Origin: Betaproteobacteria bacterium
Lineage (GTDB): Bacteria; Pseudomonadota; Gammaproteobacteria; Burkholderiales; Usitatibacteraceae
DNA: 64,000 nt
Reading direction: 5' to 3'
NCBI GenBank assembly: GCA_016791265.1
Contig: JAEUMY010000010.1
Coordinates: forward strand, 248,001-312,000
Positions 36,445 through 46,820 of the stretch are shown piece by piece. The first letter of the stretch is position 1; each line of letters begins with the position of its first letter. Both the position numbers and the translations under genes were made by a program. Below the pieces are notes generated by a model. The model had not been told where the DNA came from. It saw only the letters and a program-made list of their open reading frames with translations, and searched no databases.

Positions 36445-37539
36445 TCAGGGCGTGACGGGCTTCCCCGCCTCGGCCTTCTTGTCCTCGACAAAGTCCGCAC
36501 GCGTGGCGCCGAGGTACTTCGCCAGCGGACAGGCCACCAGCACCGAGGAATAGATGCCGAAACAGATGCCGATGGTGAGCGCGAGCGCGAAGTAATGCAG
36601 CGTCGGTCCACCCCAGATCAGCATGGCGACCACCGCCATCTGCGTGGAGCCGTGGGTGATGATGGTCCGCGAAATCGTGCCGGTGATCGCGGCGTCGAAG
36701 ACTTCCTCGGTTGTCGCCTTGCGCATTTTCCGGAACATCTCGCGCGCGCGGTCGAACACCACGACCGACTCGTTCACGGAGTAGCCCAAGATGGCGAGAA
36801 TGCCAGCCAGCACGGGCAATGAGAATTCCCACTGGAAGAACGCGAAGAATCCCAAAATGATCACGACGTCATGCAAGTTGGCGATGATGGTGGCGACCGC
36901 GAAGCGCCATTTGAAGCGGATGGCGAGATAGGCCATGATGCCGAGACAGACGGCCAGCAACGCCATGGCGCCATCGGTCGCGAGCTCAGAGCCGACTTGG
37001 CTGCCGACGAACTCGGTGCGGACCAGCTTGGTGCATTTCTCGCCCAGCGCAACGCGCTTCTCCTCCATGGCCGCGACGCGGGCCTCATCGCGCTCCTTGA
37101 AGGCGATCTTGCCCAGCGCGGCATACTCGGCGTGGACGGCGGCGCATTCAGACGCTTCGCCCGGCGCAGGCTGAGCGGTAAGCGCCGCGAACACGCTTTC
37201 CTTCTGCTTTTGCATCGCCTCGTTCTGGTTGTCGCCGCCCTTCTCCGTTTTCTCCAGCTTGAGCGGGAGGCGAATCAGCAGATCTCGCGAGCTGCCGAAC
37301 TTTTGCACCGTCACATCGGTGAGACCCGCCGCATTCAGCGTGCCCCGCACTTTCTCCGGGTCCGCCGCTTGAGGATAGGTCACCTCCATCACCGTGCCGC
37401 CGGTGAATTCGATGGACAGATGCAATCCCTTGGTCGCGAGGAAGAACACCGCGAGCAAGAAGGTGACGAACGAGATCACGTTGAACGCCAACGAATGGCG
37501 CATGAACGGGATGCTCTTCTTGATCTTGAAAAATTCCAT
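36445..37539 (-). CDS. secF: Protein translocase subunit SecF
   Basis: 364 aa, about 50 longer than typical. First helix and GIEFTGGT-like motif (LSIEFTGGTVMEV), then a periplasmic P1 domain, then five helices with SVNESVVVFDRARE and TISRTIITHGST. The extra length is a charged, Cys-containing insertion (residues about 95-165) in the periplasmic domain between RLPLKLEK and LVRTEFVGSQVG, common in this order. Forms the SecDF complex that uses the proton gradient to help export. Confidence 0.96.
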   Translation of the reverse strand: MEFFKIKKSIPFMRHSLAFNVISFVTFLLAVFFLATKGLHLSIEFTGGTVMEVTYPQAADPEKVRGTLNAAGLTDVTVQKFGSSRDLLIRLPLKLEKTEKGGDNQNEAMQKQKESVFAALTAQPAPGEASECAAVHAEYAALGKIAFKERDEARVAAMEEKRVALGEKCTKLVRTEFVGSQVGSELATDGAMALLAVCLGIMAYLAIRFKWRFAVATIIANLHDVVIILGFFAFFQWEFSLPVLAGILAILGYSVNESVVVFDRAREMFRKMRKATTEEVFDAAITGTISRTIITHGSTQMAVVAMLIWGGPTLHYFALALTIGICFGIYSSVLVACPLAKYLGATRADFVEDKKAEAGKPVTP

Positions 37540-37595
37540 GATCGACTCTCAGTTCTTTCTTGATTGGCGCTTGGCGGTCGCTCGACGCGCGCGCG

Positions 37596-39458
37596 TCAGG
37601 CTGCCGCTTTCTGTTGCCAGCTGGTGTCGCCGATGGACAGTTTCGCGACCTTCTTCTTGCCGCCGTAGATCAGGTTGACCAGTCCGCGCGACACCACGAC
37701 CGCGCTGAAAATCGACGTGAGAATGCCAAGGCAGTGAACCACCGCGAACCCGCGCACTGGACCCGAACCCCAAACCAGCAGCGCCAAGCCAGCGATGAGC
37801 GTGGTGATGTTCGAATCAAGAATGGTGTCGAACGCCCGGTCGTAGCCCGCCTGAATCGCCATCTGGGGCGACATGCCGGCGCGCACTTCCTCGCGGATAC
37901 GCTCGTTGATGAGCACGTTGGCGTCAATCGCCATGCCGAGCGTGAGCGCGATGGCCGCGATACCGGGCAGGGTCAGTGTCGCCTGCATCATCGAGAGCAA
38001 GGCCACCAGGAACAAGAGGTTCGCACCCAGTGCCAACACGGAGACCAGGCCGAAGAGCATGTAATACGCGCACATGAACACCGCGATCGCGATGAATCCG
38101 CCGATCACCGCGTTCTGCCCCATCTTGATGTTCTCCGCACCAAGGCTGGGACCGATCGTGCGCTCCTCGATGATTTCCATCGGAGCCGCGAGCGAGCCAG
38201 CGCGAAGCAGCAGTGCGAGATTCTTCGACTCCTCAACGCTCGGCATGCCGGTGATGATGAAGTTGGATCCGAATTCGCCGTTGATGCTGGGCCAGGTCAA
38301 CACTTCCGACTTGCCCTTCTCCACGAGGATCATCGCCATGCGTTTCTTCACGTTCTCACGTGTGGTCTGGGTCATCACCCGGCCACCGGCCGCGTCCAGC
38401 CGCACGGTCACGATGGGGCCGCCGCTTTGCTGATCGAAGTTGGGTTGCGCATCGATCACGCGCTCGCCGGTGATCACCAGCGAATTGCGCACCAGCACGG
38501 TGGCGCCGCGGTCGTCGGTCAGCTTGATGGTGCCAAACGGCGCCGATTGACTCTTGTAGGCCTCGAACGCATCCAGACCCGGAGACGAAGCCAGCTCCTC
38601 GGCCACCATGCGGACTTCCAGCGATGCGGTGCGTCCGATGATGTCCTTGGCGCGCGCCGTGTCCTGCACGCCGGCCAGTTGCACGAGGATGCGGTCAGGG
38701 CCGCTTTGCTGCACGATGGGTTCGGACACGCCGAGTTCGTTCACGCGATTGCGCAACGTGGTGATGTTCTGCTGCAGCGCGCTGTCGCGCGTGCGCGTCG
38801 CGGCCTCGGGCTTGATGGTGGCGGTGATCTGGAAATCCTCGCCCGCGCTGGTGTCGCGCAGGTTGAGGTCCGGCACCTGGCTCACGAGCAACTTGTCGGC
38901 CTGATCGCGCAGCGCCTTGTCCTTGAAACGCACGACGACCTTGTCGCCTTCGCGCGCCAGGCCGCTGTAATAGATTTTCTTTTCGCGCAACAGGTTGCGG
39001 ATTTCGCCGTTGTAACGATCCACGGCCTTGTCCATCACTGCTTTCATGTCCACGGACAGCAGAAAATGCACGCCGCCACGCAAGTCCAGGCCGAGGTACA
39101 TCGGCTTCGCGCCGATGGCGGTGAGCCAGGCCGGGCTGTCGGACACCAGATTCAGCGCAACCACATAACCGGGGCCGACCTTCGCCTGCACGGCATCGCG
39201 CGCCTTCAACTGGGTATCGGTGTCGGGGAAACGGACCTTGATGGAGTTATCGTCCACGAGGATGGACTCATGGCGAATATTCGCAACCTTCAACGTCTCC
39301 TCGATCTGCTTCCTGATGGCGTCGTCGGCCTTGTTGGCGCGCAGGCCCGAGACCTGGATGGCGGGTGCCTCGCCAAACAGATTCGGCACGGCGAAGAGGA
39401 AGCCGATCACGAGCGTCAAAGCGATGATCGCGTACTTCCAGGGGGGATACTTGTTCAT
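37596..39458 (-). CDS. secD: Protein translocase subunit SecD
   Basis: 620 aa. N-terminal helix, large periplasmic P1 domain with YLGLDLRGGVHFLL, ending in six-helix RND-type part with GMAIDANVLINERIREE and ITTLIAGLALLVWGSGPVRGFA. Palindrome copy 17 encodes V-ANIR-H in the first periplasmic segment (about residue 60). 56 bp upstream of secF; probably yajC-secD-secF operon with tgt. Confidence 0.97.
   Translation of the reverse strand: MNKYPPWKYAIIALTLVIGFLFAVPNLFGEAPAIQVSGLRANKADDAIRKQIEETLKVANIRHESILVDDNSIKVRFPDTDTQLKARDAVQAKVGPGYVVALNLVSDSPAWLTAIGAKPMYLGLDLRGGVHFLLSVDMKAVMDKAVDRYNGEIRNLLREKKIYYSGLAREGDKVVVRFKDKALRDQADKLLVSQVPDLNLRDTSAGEDFQITATIKPEAATRTRDSALQQNITTLRNRVNELGVSEPIVQQSGPDRILVQLAGVQDTARAKDIIGRTASLEVRMVAEELASSPGLDAFEAYKSQSAPFGTIKLTDDRGATVLVRNSLVITGERVIDAQPNFDQQSGGPIVTVRLDAAGGRVMTQTTRENVKKRMAMILVEKGKSEVLTWPSINGEFGSNFIITGMPSVEESKNLALLLRAGSLAAPMEIIEERTIGPSLGAENIKMGQNAVIGGFIAIAVFMCAYYMLFGLVSVLALGANLLFLVALLSMMQATLTLPGIAAIALTLGMAIDANVLINERIREEVRAGMSPQMAIQAGYDRAFDTILDSNITTLIAGLALLVWGSGPVRGFAVVHCLGILTSIFSAVVVSRGLVNLIYGGKKKVAKLSIGDTSWQQKAAA
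39273..39284. repeat. Dispersed palindrome, copy 17 (in secD)
   Basis: Perfect 12-mer read as A-N-I-R. Confidence 0.9.
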
Positions 39459-39535
39459 GTGGGAACCTCGATGTGCGGACCGGCGCCCGGGCGGGCGCCG
39501 CGATGCGAAGGCGCGGGGTGGGCGCGCCTTCCGAA

Positions 39536-39859
39536 TTACTTCATGACGTCGTGGACGGTGCCCTTGGGCAGCAGGGTGGTCACGGCCTGACGCTGGAAAT
39601 GCATGACAGTGCCGTCAGCCACTTCCACGCCCACATAGCCATCGCCCAGCTTGACGACCTTGCCAATGACGCCCATGACCACCACCTCGTCACCCTTCTG
39701 CAAGGCATCGATCATCTGCTTGTGCTCTTTGGCCTTTTTCATCTGGGGGCGAATCATGAGGAAATAAAGCAGGCCGAACATCACGATGATCGGGAGCATC
39801 GAAATCAAGGCATCGCCCCCGGACGGCTGGGCGGCTTGGGCATAGGCGTTACTGATCAT
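39536..39859 (-). CDS. yajC: Preprotein translocase subunit YajC
   Basis: 107 aa with one N-terminal transmembrane helix (LISMLPIIVMFGLLYFLMI) followed by the family signature RPQMKKAKEHKQMIDALQKGD. Binds SecDF. Lies between tgt and secD in the usual order. Confidence 0.95.
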   Translation of the reverse strand: MISNAYAQAAQPSGGDALISMLPIIVMFGLLYFLMIRPQMKKAKEHKQMIDALQKGDEVVVMGVIGKVVKLGDGYVGVEVADGTVMHFQRQAVTTLLPKGTVHDVMK

Positions 39860-39941
39860 GGGTCAATCCGGTAAGGGTTCAGGAAAACGCGCGATTCTAG
39901 CACAGCGATCCCCCTCGACGGGAGCGAAAATCCCGGACAAA

Positions 39942-41066
<1,125 letters not shown>

Positions 41067-41253
41067 TTAGGCACTCGCGATTCGCGAAAGCCGGGATTGA
41101 ACCACATCAGCGGCACTTGCCGGGCCACCTGTTGCAGCCGCCCCGCCGAAACGGCATAGTGGCGCATTGGCGGCGACGTGGGCCCACACGGGTGCCGACC
41201 CGGAGCCGTCCCCCCGGCTCAAACAGAATAAGAGCGCAAGGTCATCCCCCTCC

Positions 41254-42876
41254 GTGTACTCGAAAATTCCGGTCTCCAAGCTTGAAATCGGCATGTTCAT
41301 CGCCGACATTGATCGACCGTGGATGGACACGCCATTTCTCATTCAGGGCTTTCTGATTCAAGACGAGGAGCAGATCGAGCAACTGCGCAAGTTCTGCGAG
41401 GAGGTCACCATCGACCGGGCGCGGTCCGCAGCGGAGCATCAGCCGCCTACGATGAAGCCGCCGCCCACCCAGAAACCAGTCGAGACCGCGCCCAGCGTCA
41501 TCGTGAGTCGCCGCGCGGCGCCCGATTCCCGGCAAAAGACATCATCGACCGAGCGCGGTTCGGCGCCACCACGTCCGGCCGCAGTGGAAACCGCTGCGGC
41601 CAGATTGAGCGCTGGCACGGACACATCGGTGCCCGAGCTCGTCATCACGACTCGTGATGCCGAGTTCCGTCCCACCGAATCCGGACGCTACCTGCTGACC
41701 CCCAAGCCTCACGCGGAAACCGGCAACGCACCGGTACCGCCCAAGCAGGAGAGCGGACTGGCGCAGTCCATCCTGAGCGCCCTGTCCCGTCTGATTCGCG
41801 GCGATGGTGGCAAGCCGAGTAAGACACTCGCCACCGACGTCGGCCCAGTCACCGAACCCGGCAAACCGGCCGGACGCCCCGCATTCATTCCACCCGCCAT
41901 TCACCTGGTGGTGTACGAGGATGCCGCCACCGTCGAAGAGGAAACCAGCGCCGCCGCACAGGTCGTCACCCGCTCCGCTGATGTGTTGCACCGCATCGCC
42001 CAGGACATTCGCGCGGGCCGCACGCTGGCGCTCCCGGAGATCGAGGAAGTCATTTCCGACATGGTCGACAGCATGGTGCGCAATCCCGACGCCCTGATGT
42101 GGGTGATGCGGCTACGCGAAAGCGACGAGGCGACCTACGGGCACGGCCTGTATGCCTCGGTCTATCTGCTGGCGCTGGGCCGCCATCTGGGTTTTCCCAA
42201 GTCCCAACTCGCACAGTTGGGCACGATCGGCCTATTGCTCGACATCGGCAAGATCAAGCTGCCCCGCGATTTGCTGGAGAAGGCCGGGCAGTTGACCACC
42301 GAGGAATACGAGATGGTCAAGACCCACGTTCAGTTGGGCATCGACCTCCTGAGCGAGTCCGGCTCGCTCGACCCTGACATCATGGTTGGCATCGCCCAGC
42401 ACCACGAACGCGAAAACGGCAGCGGCTATCCGCGCGCGCTGGCCGGCCCCAACATTTCGCTCTTCGGCCGCATGGCCGCCATCGCCGACTGCTTCGCCGC
42501 ACTGACCAATCAGCGGCCCTACGCCGAGGCGGTGTCGGCTTACGACGCGCTACGCAGCCTCTCCGGGTGGGGCGGCGAATATTTTCACGCGCCCATCGTC
42601 GAGCAGTTCATTCAGGCCGTGGGGGTGTTTCCCGTGGGATCGCTGGTTGAACTGTCGACTGGGGAGGTCGCCGCCGTCATCAGTCACAACAAGACCCGGC
42701 GTTTAAAACCCAGAGTGCTCGTGATCACCGGCCCCGACAAGACGCGCTCTGCCCATCCCGCGACGATGGACCTGCTTTACGCGCCGATGGACGCGAACGG
42801 CCAAGCCATTTTCATCCGGCGCGGCCTGGCATCCGGCGCCTACGGGCTGGACGCCCGGGACTTCTACGTCTCCTGA
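41254..42876 (+). CDS. DUF3391 / HD-GYP protein with altered HD dyad
   Basis: 540 aa from GTG 41254 (VYSKIPVSKLEIGMFI is where DUF3391 proteins start); TTG 41167 gives an extra 29 residues. N-terminal DUF3391, a variable Pro/Thr-rich linker, then HD-GYP. GYP loop is HHERENGSGYP near residue 385. The HD position reads LLLDIGKIKLP (about 322-332), so the metal-binding His of the usual LLHDIGK is Leu. Phosphodiesterase activity against c-di-GMP is therefore doubtful, though variants of this kind occur in related proteins. Ends 10 bp before the EAL gene. Confidence 0.85.
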   Translation: MYSKIPVSKLEIGMFIADIDRPWMDTPFLIQGFLIQDEEQIEQLRKFCEEVTIDRARSAAEHQPPTMKPPPTQKPVETAPSVIVSRRAAPDSRQKTSSTERGSAPPRPAAVETAAARLSAGTDTSVPELVITTRDAEFRPTESGRYLLTPKPHAETGNAPVPPKQESGLAQSILSALSRLIRGDGGKPSKTLATDVGPVTEPGKPAGRPAFIPPAIHLVVYEDAATVEEETSAAAQVVTRSADVLHRIAQDIRAGRTLALPEIEEVISDMVDSMVRNPDALMWVMRLRESDEATYGHGLYASVYLLALGRHLGFPKSQLAQLGTIGLLLDIGKIKLPRDLLEKAGQLTTEEYEMVKTHVQLGIDLLSESGSLDPDIMVGIAQHHERENGSGYPRALAGPNISLFGRMAAIADCFAALTNQRPYAEAVSAYDALRSLSGWGGEYFHAPIVEQFIQAVGVFPVGSLVELSTGEVAAVISHNKTRRLKPRVLVITGPDKTRSAHPATMDLLYAPMDANGQAIFIRRGLASGAYGLDARDFYVS

Positions 42877-42886
42877 CGTCACTGCC

Positions 42887-44197
42887 ATGACGCAAACGAC
42901 GGGTGCCAGCCGGGTCGTCACGAGGCAAGCTATCGGTGGCGAGATCAGCCGACTCATCAGCGGTCATCCCAACTCCGCGCTAGCGGTGATGATGGTGGAA
43001 CTTCGCCGCGCCAATCGTCTACAGGCGCTCACGGGCGGCATCAGCGCGGAAGTAGTGATGGAGCATGCGATGGCGCGCTTGGACCGCGTGCTGCGCGATG
43101 TCGATCGCATGGCCAAGTTGTCCAACGAAACCGTCTGCCTGGTACTGCCGAACCTCGGTGACGGCGCGCAAAGCGTCCTCGCAGCCGTGCGTGTGCTTTC
43201 GACGTTGCAGAAGCCGTTCGCCGTGGCCGGTGTCAGTCAGGAAGACACGGTCAGCATTCGCCCGCATTTGGGCATCGCGCTGTACCCGGAGGGCGCGCGT
43301 GATGCCGAGCAACTGCTCATCAAGGCGGATGTCGCCGCGCGCATCGCATCGTCCAGCGAATCGGGCTATCACATTTATCGCACCGAGGATCGCGTCGAGA
43401 CCGAAATCTATCGCGGGCTCGACATCGAACTTTCCAAGGCAATCAAGTCGAATCAGCTCAAACTGCACTATCAGCCGCAAATCGAGACGGAGAGCGGCGC
43501 CTGCCACACCGTGGAGGCCCTGTTGCGCTGGGACGCGCCGGGGAGCTCTCCTGTGTCGCCGTCCGTGCTGGTGGGGCTGGCGGAAAACACGGGTCTCTTG
43601 CCCGCGCTCACGACCTGGACCCTGCACTGCGCGCTCCGCGAAAACGCGGAGCTGCGCCGCCAGGGCATTGACGTGAGTGTCGCGGTGAATCTCTCCCCGC
43701 GCACGCTGGCCGACAGCGAGTTTCCCGATGAAGTGGCGCAGGCGTTGGCGGTGTGGAATGTGGCCCCCCAATCGTTGCTCTTCGAAATCACCGAGGGCTC
43801 GATGATCGGTGACGTGGAACGCTCGCTGCGCCTCCTCACCCGGTTGCGCGACCTGGGCGTGAAGCTCGCCATTGATGACTTCGGCACCGGCTATTCGTCG
43901 CTCGCCTACCTGAAGCGCTTCCCGGTGCATGAACTCAAGATCGACAAGATGTTCGTCCAGGCCATGCGGCTTTCTCGCGGCGACGCCCAGATCGTCCGCT
44001 CGGTCATCGATCTTGCGCACAACTTCGACCTGCGTGCCGTGTCGGAAGGTGTCGAAGACGAGGCGACCTTCAATCAGCTGCGCGATCTCGGCAGCGACGC
44101 GGTACAGGGCTTTCTGTTTTCCGAAGCGCGTGCGGCACCCGAGTTCGCCGCGTGGTGGCGCGCGCACGAGGCGCGCGGACGCACGCTGCCCAGCTAA
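42887..44197 (+). CDS. EAL-domain c-di-GMP phosphodiesterase with degenerate GGDEF
   Basis: 436 aa. Residues 1-170 keep the GGDEF fold but the motif is LSNET, so no cyclase activity is expected. The EAL domain is intact: VEALLRW near residue 205, NLSPRTL, EITEGS, DDFGTGYSSLAYLK, HELKIDKMF and AVSEGVEDEATF, all catalytic positions kept. Next to the HD-GYP gene in the same direction with a 10-bp gap, so both are likely co-expressed. No signal sequence; cytoplasmic. Confidence 0.9.
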   Translation: MTQTTGASRVVTRQAIGGEISRLISGHPNSALAVMMVELRRANRLQALTGGISAEVVMEHAMARLDRVLRDVDRMAKLSNETVCLVLPNLGDGAQSVLAAVRVLSTLQKPFAVAGVSQEDTVSIRPHLGIALYPEGARDAEQLLIKADVAARIASSSESGYHIYRTEDRVETEIYRGLDIELSKAIKSNQLKLHYQPQIETESGACHTVEALLRWDAPGSSPVSPSVLVGLAENTGLLPALTTWTLHCALRENAELRRQGIDVSVAVNLSPRTLADSEFPDEVAQALAVWNVAPQSLLFEITEGSMIGDVERSLRLLTRLRDLGVKLAIDDFGTGYSSLAYLKRFPVHELKIDKMFVQAMRLSRGDAQIVRSVIDLAHNFDLRAVSEGVEDEATFNQLRDLGSDAVQGFLFSEARAAPEFAAWWRAHEARGRTLPS

Positions 44198-44204
44198 GCT
44201 AGCC

Positions 44205-44598
44205 ATGCCCCAGGGTCCGGAGAGTCGCCGCGAGGCGGACCAGATCGCGTCCATTTCGGCCGGCCGCGAGGTGAAGCGCGGCGAGTCGGGCCTGCCCCGC
44301 CCGCTGGCAATCGGTCCGGACCGAGCGCACGCTCGCAGCCGCAGGCCTCGTGGCGAGGCGATGCTGCTCCACTTCGCGGGCGGCTTCGCCCTGTTCAGTC
44401 ACATCTCGCTCCACGGACGCTGGGTCGTGCATCGCGCGGGCGATCGGACGCTGGCCGGCTTGCAGGTGCCGGACGCGGTAGCGGTGCCATAGCGCCTCGG
44501 CAATCGCGGCGCTGCCAACGGCGGCTTTGCGCGAGCATCCTTACCTTCAGAAACTCGGTATCGAGTTGCAAGACTCGGCAAAAAAAGTCAGAGATTAA
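44205..44598 (+). pseudogene. nei: Endonuclease VIII (Nei) remnant, frameshifted and truncated
   Basis: ATG 44205 begins MPQGPESRREADQI, matching the Nei/Fpg start MPEGPE-x-RR-x-AD although the catalytic Pro-Glu is now Pro-Gln. Further on RGEAMLLHFAGGFALFSHIS and HGRWVV match the Nei N-domain. The frame stops at 44490-44492; the next frame continues with SASAIAALPTAALREHPYLQ then stops at 44596-44598. A +1 frameshift and loss of the zinc-finger C-terminal half make this a decayed gene. Confidence 0.75.
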
Positions 44599-44780
44599 GG
44601 CTACCAACTCCACGTGCTTGCCCGCCAAGGCCCGCCTTGCGCCGGCAGTGGCACCCCAATTCGCCATGCGGATGTCACCGGTCGCGGCGGGCATCGGTGC
44701 CCGCGCTGCCGGCCCATCTAAGCGACTCCTGCCACAAGCACGCCGATTTCAATCTATTTCGCCGCCGGCGCAAGAAGTAC

Positions 44781-44809
44781 TTGACAAATACGAACGGTCG
44801 TTCTAAATT
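44781..44809 (+). promoter_or_regulatory. tetR promoter with operator in the spacer
   Basis: TTGACA (44781-44786), 17-bp spacer, TAAATT (44804-44809). The spacer holds the inverted repeat GAACG-GT-CGTTC (44792-44803), placed for autorepression by the TetR protein encoded 8 bp downstream. Confidence 0.8.
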
Positions 44810-44816
44810 ATCCGCC

Positions 44817-45488
44817 ATGAATGCCGCACAACGACTTGCCGACAGTGCCATCCGCCGCCTCTCAAAGGGCGAGGAAACCCGCGCCCAGATCTTGGACGTT
44901 GCGCTGAATGTCGCCAGCGAATCTGGCTTTGAAGCGCTCACTATCGGCTCTCTGGCTGAAAGAACAGGCCTCTCGAAAAGCGGACTGTTCGCGCACTTCG
45001 GCTCGAAAGAAGACCTGCAAATTGCGGTTCTGGACGAGGGCGCACGCCGGGTGACCGAGCGGGTATTCATGGCCGCGCTCAACGAGCCGCGTGGCGTCGC
45101 GCGTCTGCGTGCCCTGTTTGGCAACTGGCTGGTGTGGTCGGAGAACTGCCAATTGAAGGGTGGCTGCCCGATCATGGCGGCCGCTTTCGAGTTCGACGAC
45201 CGTCCCGGCCCGGTGCGCGACACCGTGGTGCGGCATCATGCGCGCATGCAGAGCGCCATGGCCCGCACAGTGGATCTTTGCATCGAGACGGGTGAGTTCA
45301 GACCGGACACCGACTCCCGTCAATACGCATTCGAGATTTTCGGCATCGCCAATGCCTACTACTTTTCTCACCGCCTGATGCGCGAGGTTGATGCAGCCCA
45401 ATGCGCGTTCAAGGCTTTTGAGCGACTGGTCGCGGACGCACTCACGACGCCGGCCGTTCGTTCTCCCGCAGCCAACCCGGCTGCCTGA
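44817..45488 (+). CDS. TetR/AcrR family transcriptional regulator
   Basis: 223 aa from ATG 44817. HTH at residues about 24-65: TRAQILDVALNVASESGFEA, LTIGSLAERTGLSKSGLFAHFGSKEDL. The C-terminal ligand domain has the YcdC-like TetR_C-type pattern (GNWLVWSENCQLKGGCPIMAA). It probably controls its own promoter and the hydrolase operon beginning 18 bp downstream. Effector unknown. Confidence 0.93.
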   Translation: MNAAQRLADSAIRRLSKGEETRAQILDVALNVASESGFEALTIGSLAERTGLSKSGLFAHFGSKEDLQIAVLDEGARRVTERVFMAALNEPRGVARLRALFGNWLVWSENCQLKGGCPIMAAAFEFDDRPGPVRDTVVRHHARMQSAMARTVDLCIETGEFRPDTDSRQYAFEIFGIANAYYFSHRLMREVDAAQCAFKAFERLVADALTTPAVRSPAANPAA

Positions 45489-45506
45489 CGCCCCAAGGAG
45501 GCTTTC

Positions 45507-46505
45507 ATGACGCTGACCCTGCCCAACTCTTCGCCCATAAATAGCACGACCGTTCGAACTATCACACGTTCCTTCTCGTTGCAAGCCCGCCAGGTGCTGC
45601 TGCGAGTGGGCATGGGTGTGGCCGCGCGCCTCGCGCCTCATTGGACGGTTCGCACCGCGTCGCGCCTATTCATCACGCCGCCGCGCTTTGCCCACCCGAT
45701 CGCCGAGCAGGCGCTCTTGGCACGCGGTCTCAGACATCACATCGAGAGCAGCGCAGGCCGCGTCGCCGCGTGGCGGTTCGGAGACGCCAAAGCGCCCGCC
45801 ATCATCGCGAGCCATGGCTGGGGCGGGCGCGGTGCCCAGTTCCATGCGTTTGTCGATCCGCTCGTTTCGGCCGGCTTTCAGGTTTGGCTCTTCGATCACG
45901 TCGGACACGGCCAGTCGGCGGGCCGCGAAGCGTCACTCGTGGACTTCGCGGCCGGTGTCGCCGCGGTGCATCGCCATGTGACCGCTCGCGGCATCGAGGT
46001 GCGCGGCCTGCTCAGCCACTCGCTGGGCGGTGCCGGTGTGGCCACCGCGCTGCGCGGCTTCAACGGGTCCACACCCGTTGATGCGAAGCGGGTGGTGATG
46101 ATCGCGCCGCCATCTTCGCTGATGCGCTATTCGCGAATATTCGCACGGCACTTCGGACTGCCCGAACGCATTCGCGCGGCGATGCAGTGGCGCTTCGAAC
46201 AGCGCTACGGGGTCGCATGGCAATCCTTCGAAATGCCGCACGCCGTGTCCCCGTTGAAGGCGGCCGCGCTGGTGATCCACGACACCGGCGACCGCGATGT
46301 CAGCATCGAATCCGGACTCGCAGTCGCCCGAGCCTGGCCCGATGCGCGTTTCAGGCGCACGCACGGGCTGGGTCATCGCCGCATCTTGAAGTCGCCCGGC
46401 GTCATTCAGGACACGATCGACTTCTTCACCGATCAAGTTCGCTTCTCGCCACCGCCGCCCGCAGACGAGTGGCAGTCATTTCCCGGACCGGCACCGCTGT
46501 TTTAG
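45507..46505 (+). CDS. Alpha/beta hydrolase
   Basis: 332 aa. Oxyanion region SHGWGGRGAQFH near residue 104, nucleophile elbow SHSLGGAG (G-x-S-x-G variant SHSLGG) near 170, acid in HDTGDRDV and His in GLGHRR. Palindrome copy 18 encodes R-IFA in the lid-like region (SRIFARHFG). Expressed with the TetR gene, so likely a detoxifying or lipid-type esterase. Confidence 0.88.
   Translation: MTLTLPNSSPINSTTVRTITRSFSLQARQVLLRVGMGVAARLAPHWTVRTASRLFITPPRFAHPIAEQALLARGLRHHIESSAGRVAAWRFGDAKAPAIIASHGWGGRGAQFHAFVDPLVSAGFQVWLFDHVGHGQSAGREASLVDFAAGVAAVHRHVTARGIEVRGLLSHSLGGAGVATALRGFNGSTPVDAKRVVMIAPPSSLMRYSRIFARHFGLPERIRAAMQWRFEQRYGVAWQSFEMPHAVSPLKAAALVIHDTGDRDVSIESGLAVARAWPDARFRRTHGLGHRRILKSPGVIQDTIDFFTDQVRFSPPPPADEWQSFPGPAPLF
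46133..46144. repeat. Dispersed palindrome, copy 18 (in the hydrolase)
   Basis: Perfect 12-mer in the frame R-I-F-A. Confidence 0.9.
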
Positions 46506-46547
46506 CGCCCCCACTCCTCCCGTTCACGCTTCTGAAAGGAGCACACC

Positions 46548-46700
46548 ATGAACACCATCCCGACCACCCCGCTTCAATCTGAAATCGACAAACCCGCGCT
46601 CCGCACGTCGTGGACGCGCCATCTTGGCGCCGTGCTTGCCACGACGCTGATTTTTGTGAGCGGCACGAGCTTCATGAGCTTGCTGGACGCGTTTCACTGA
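46548..46700 (+). CDS. Small membrane protein, 50 aa
   Basis: ATG 46548 has AAAGGAG 6 bases upstream, an ideal ribosome site, 42 bp after the hydrolase. A hydrophilic start is followed by one hydrophobic segment (HLGAVLATTLIFVSGTSFMSLL). It may be anchored in the inner membrane. Not recognised; likely third gene of the TetR-hydrolase operon. A GC-rich hairpin with T-run follows. Confidence 0.6.
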   Translation: MNTIPTTPLQSEIDKPALRTSWTRHLGAVLATTLIFVSGTSFMSLLDAFH

Positions 46701-46740
46701 CCCGGCGCCTTGCGCGCCCGAGAGAATGTGAGCTTGCGAC

Positions 46741-46779
46741 GCGCGGGCCGGATCAGCCCGGCTTGCGCGCCGCTTTTTT
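46741..46779 (+). terminator. Probable terminator of the tetR-hydrolase operon
   Basis: GC-rich imperfect hairpin (GGGC/GCCC inside GCGC/GCGC) followed by TTTTTT at 46774-46779, in the convergent gap. A palindrome copy follows 17 bp later. Confidence 0.5.
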
Positions 46780-46795
46780 CTCCCGTCGCGTCAGT

Positions 46796-46807
46796 GCGAA
46801 TATTCGC
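46796..46807. repeat. Dispersed palindrome, copy 19
   Basis: 14-bp palindrome between the convergent small gene and the lipoprotein gene. Confidence 0.9.
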
Positions 46808-46820
46808 ATTCGCGGGTACG

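Noticed and set aside
42575..42583. GCGAATATT in the HD-GYP gene and GCGAATATTC at 53603 in lpxK
   Set aside because: Only half to ten bases of the palindrome; not counted as copies because symmetry is lost.
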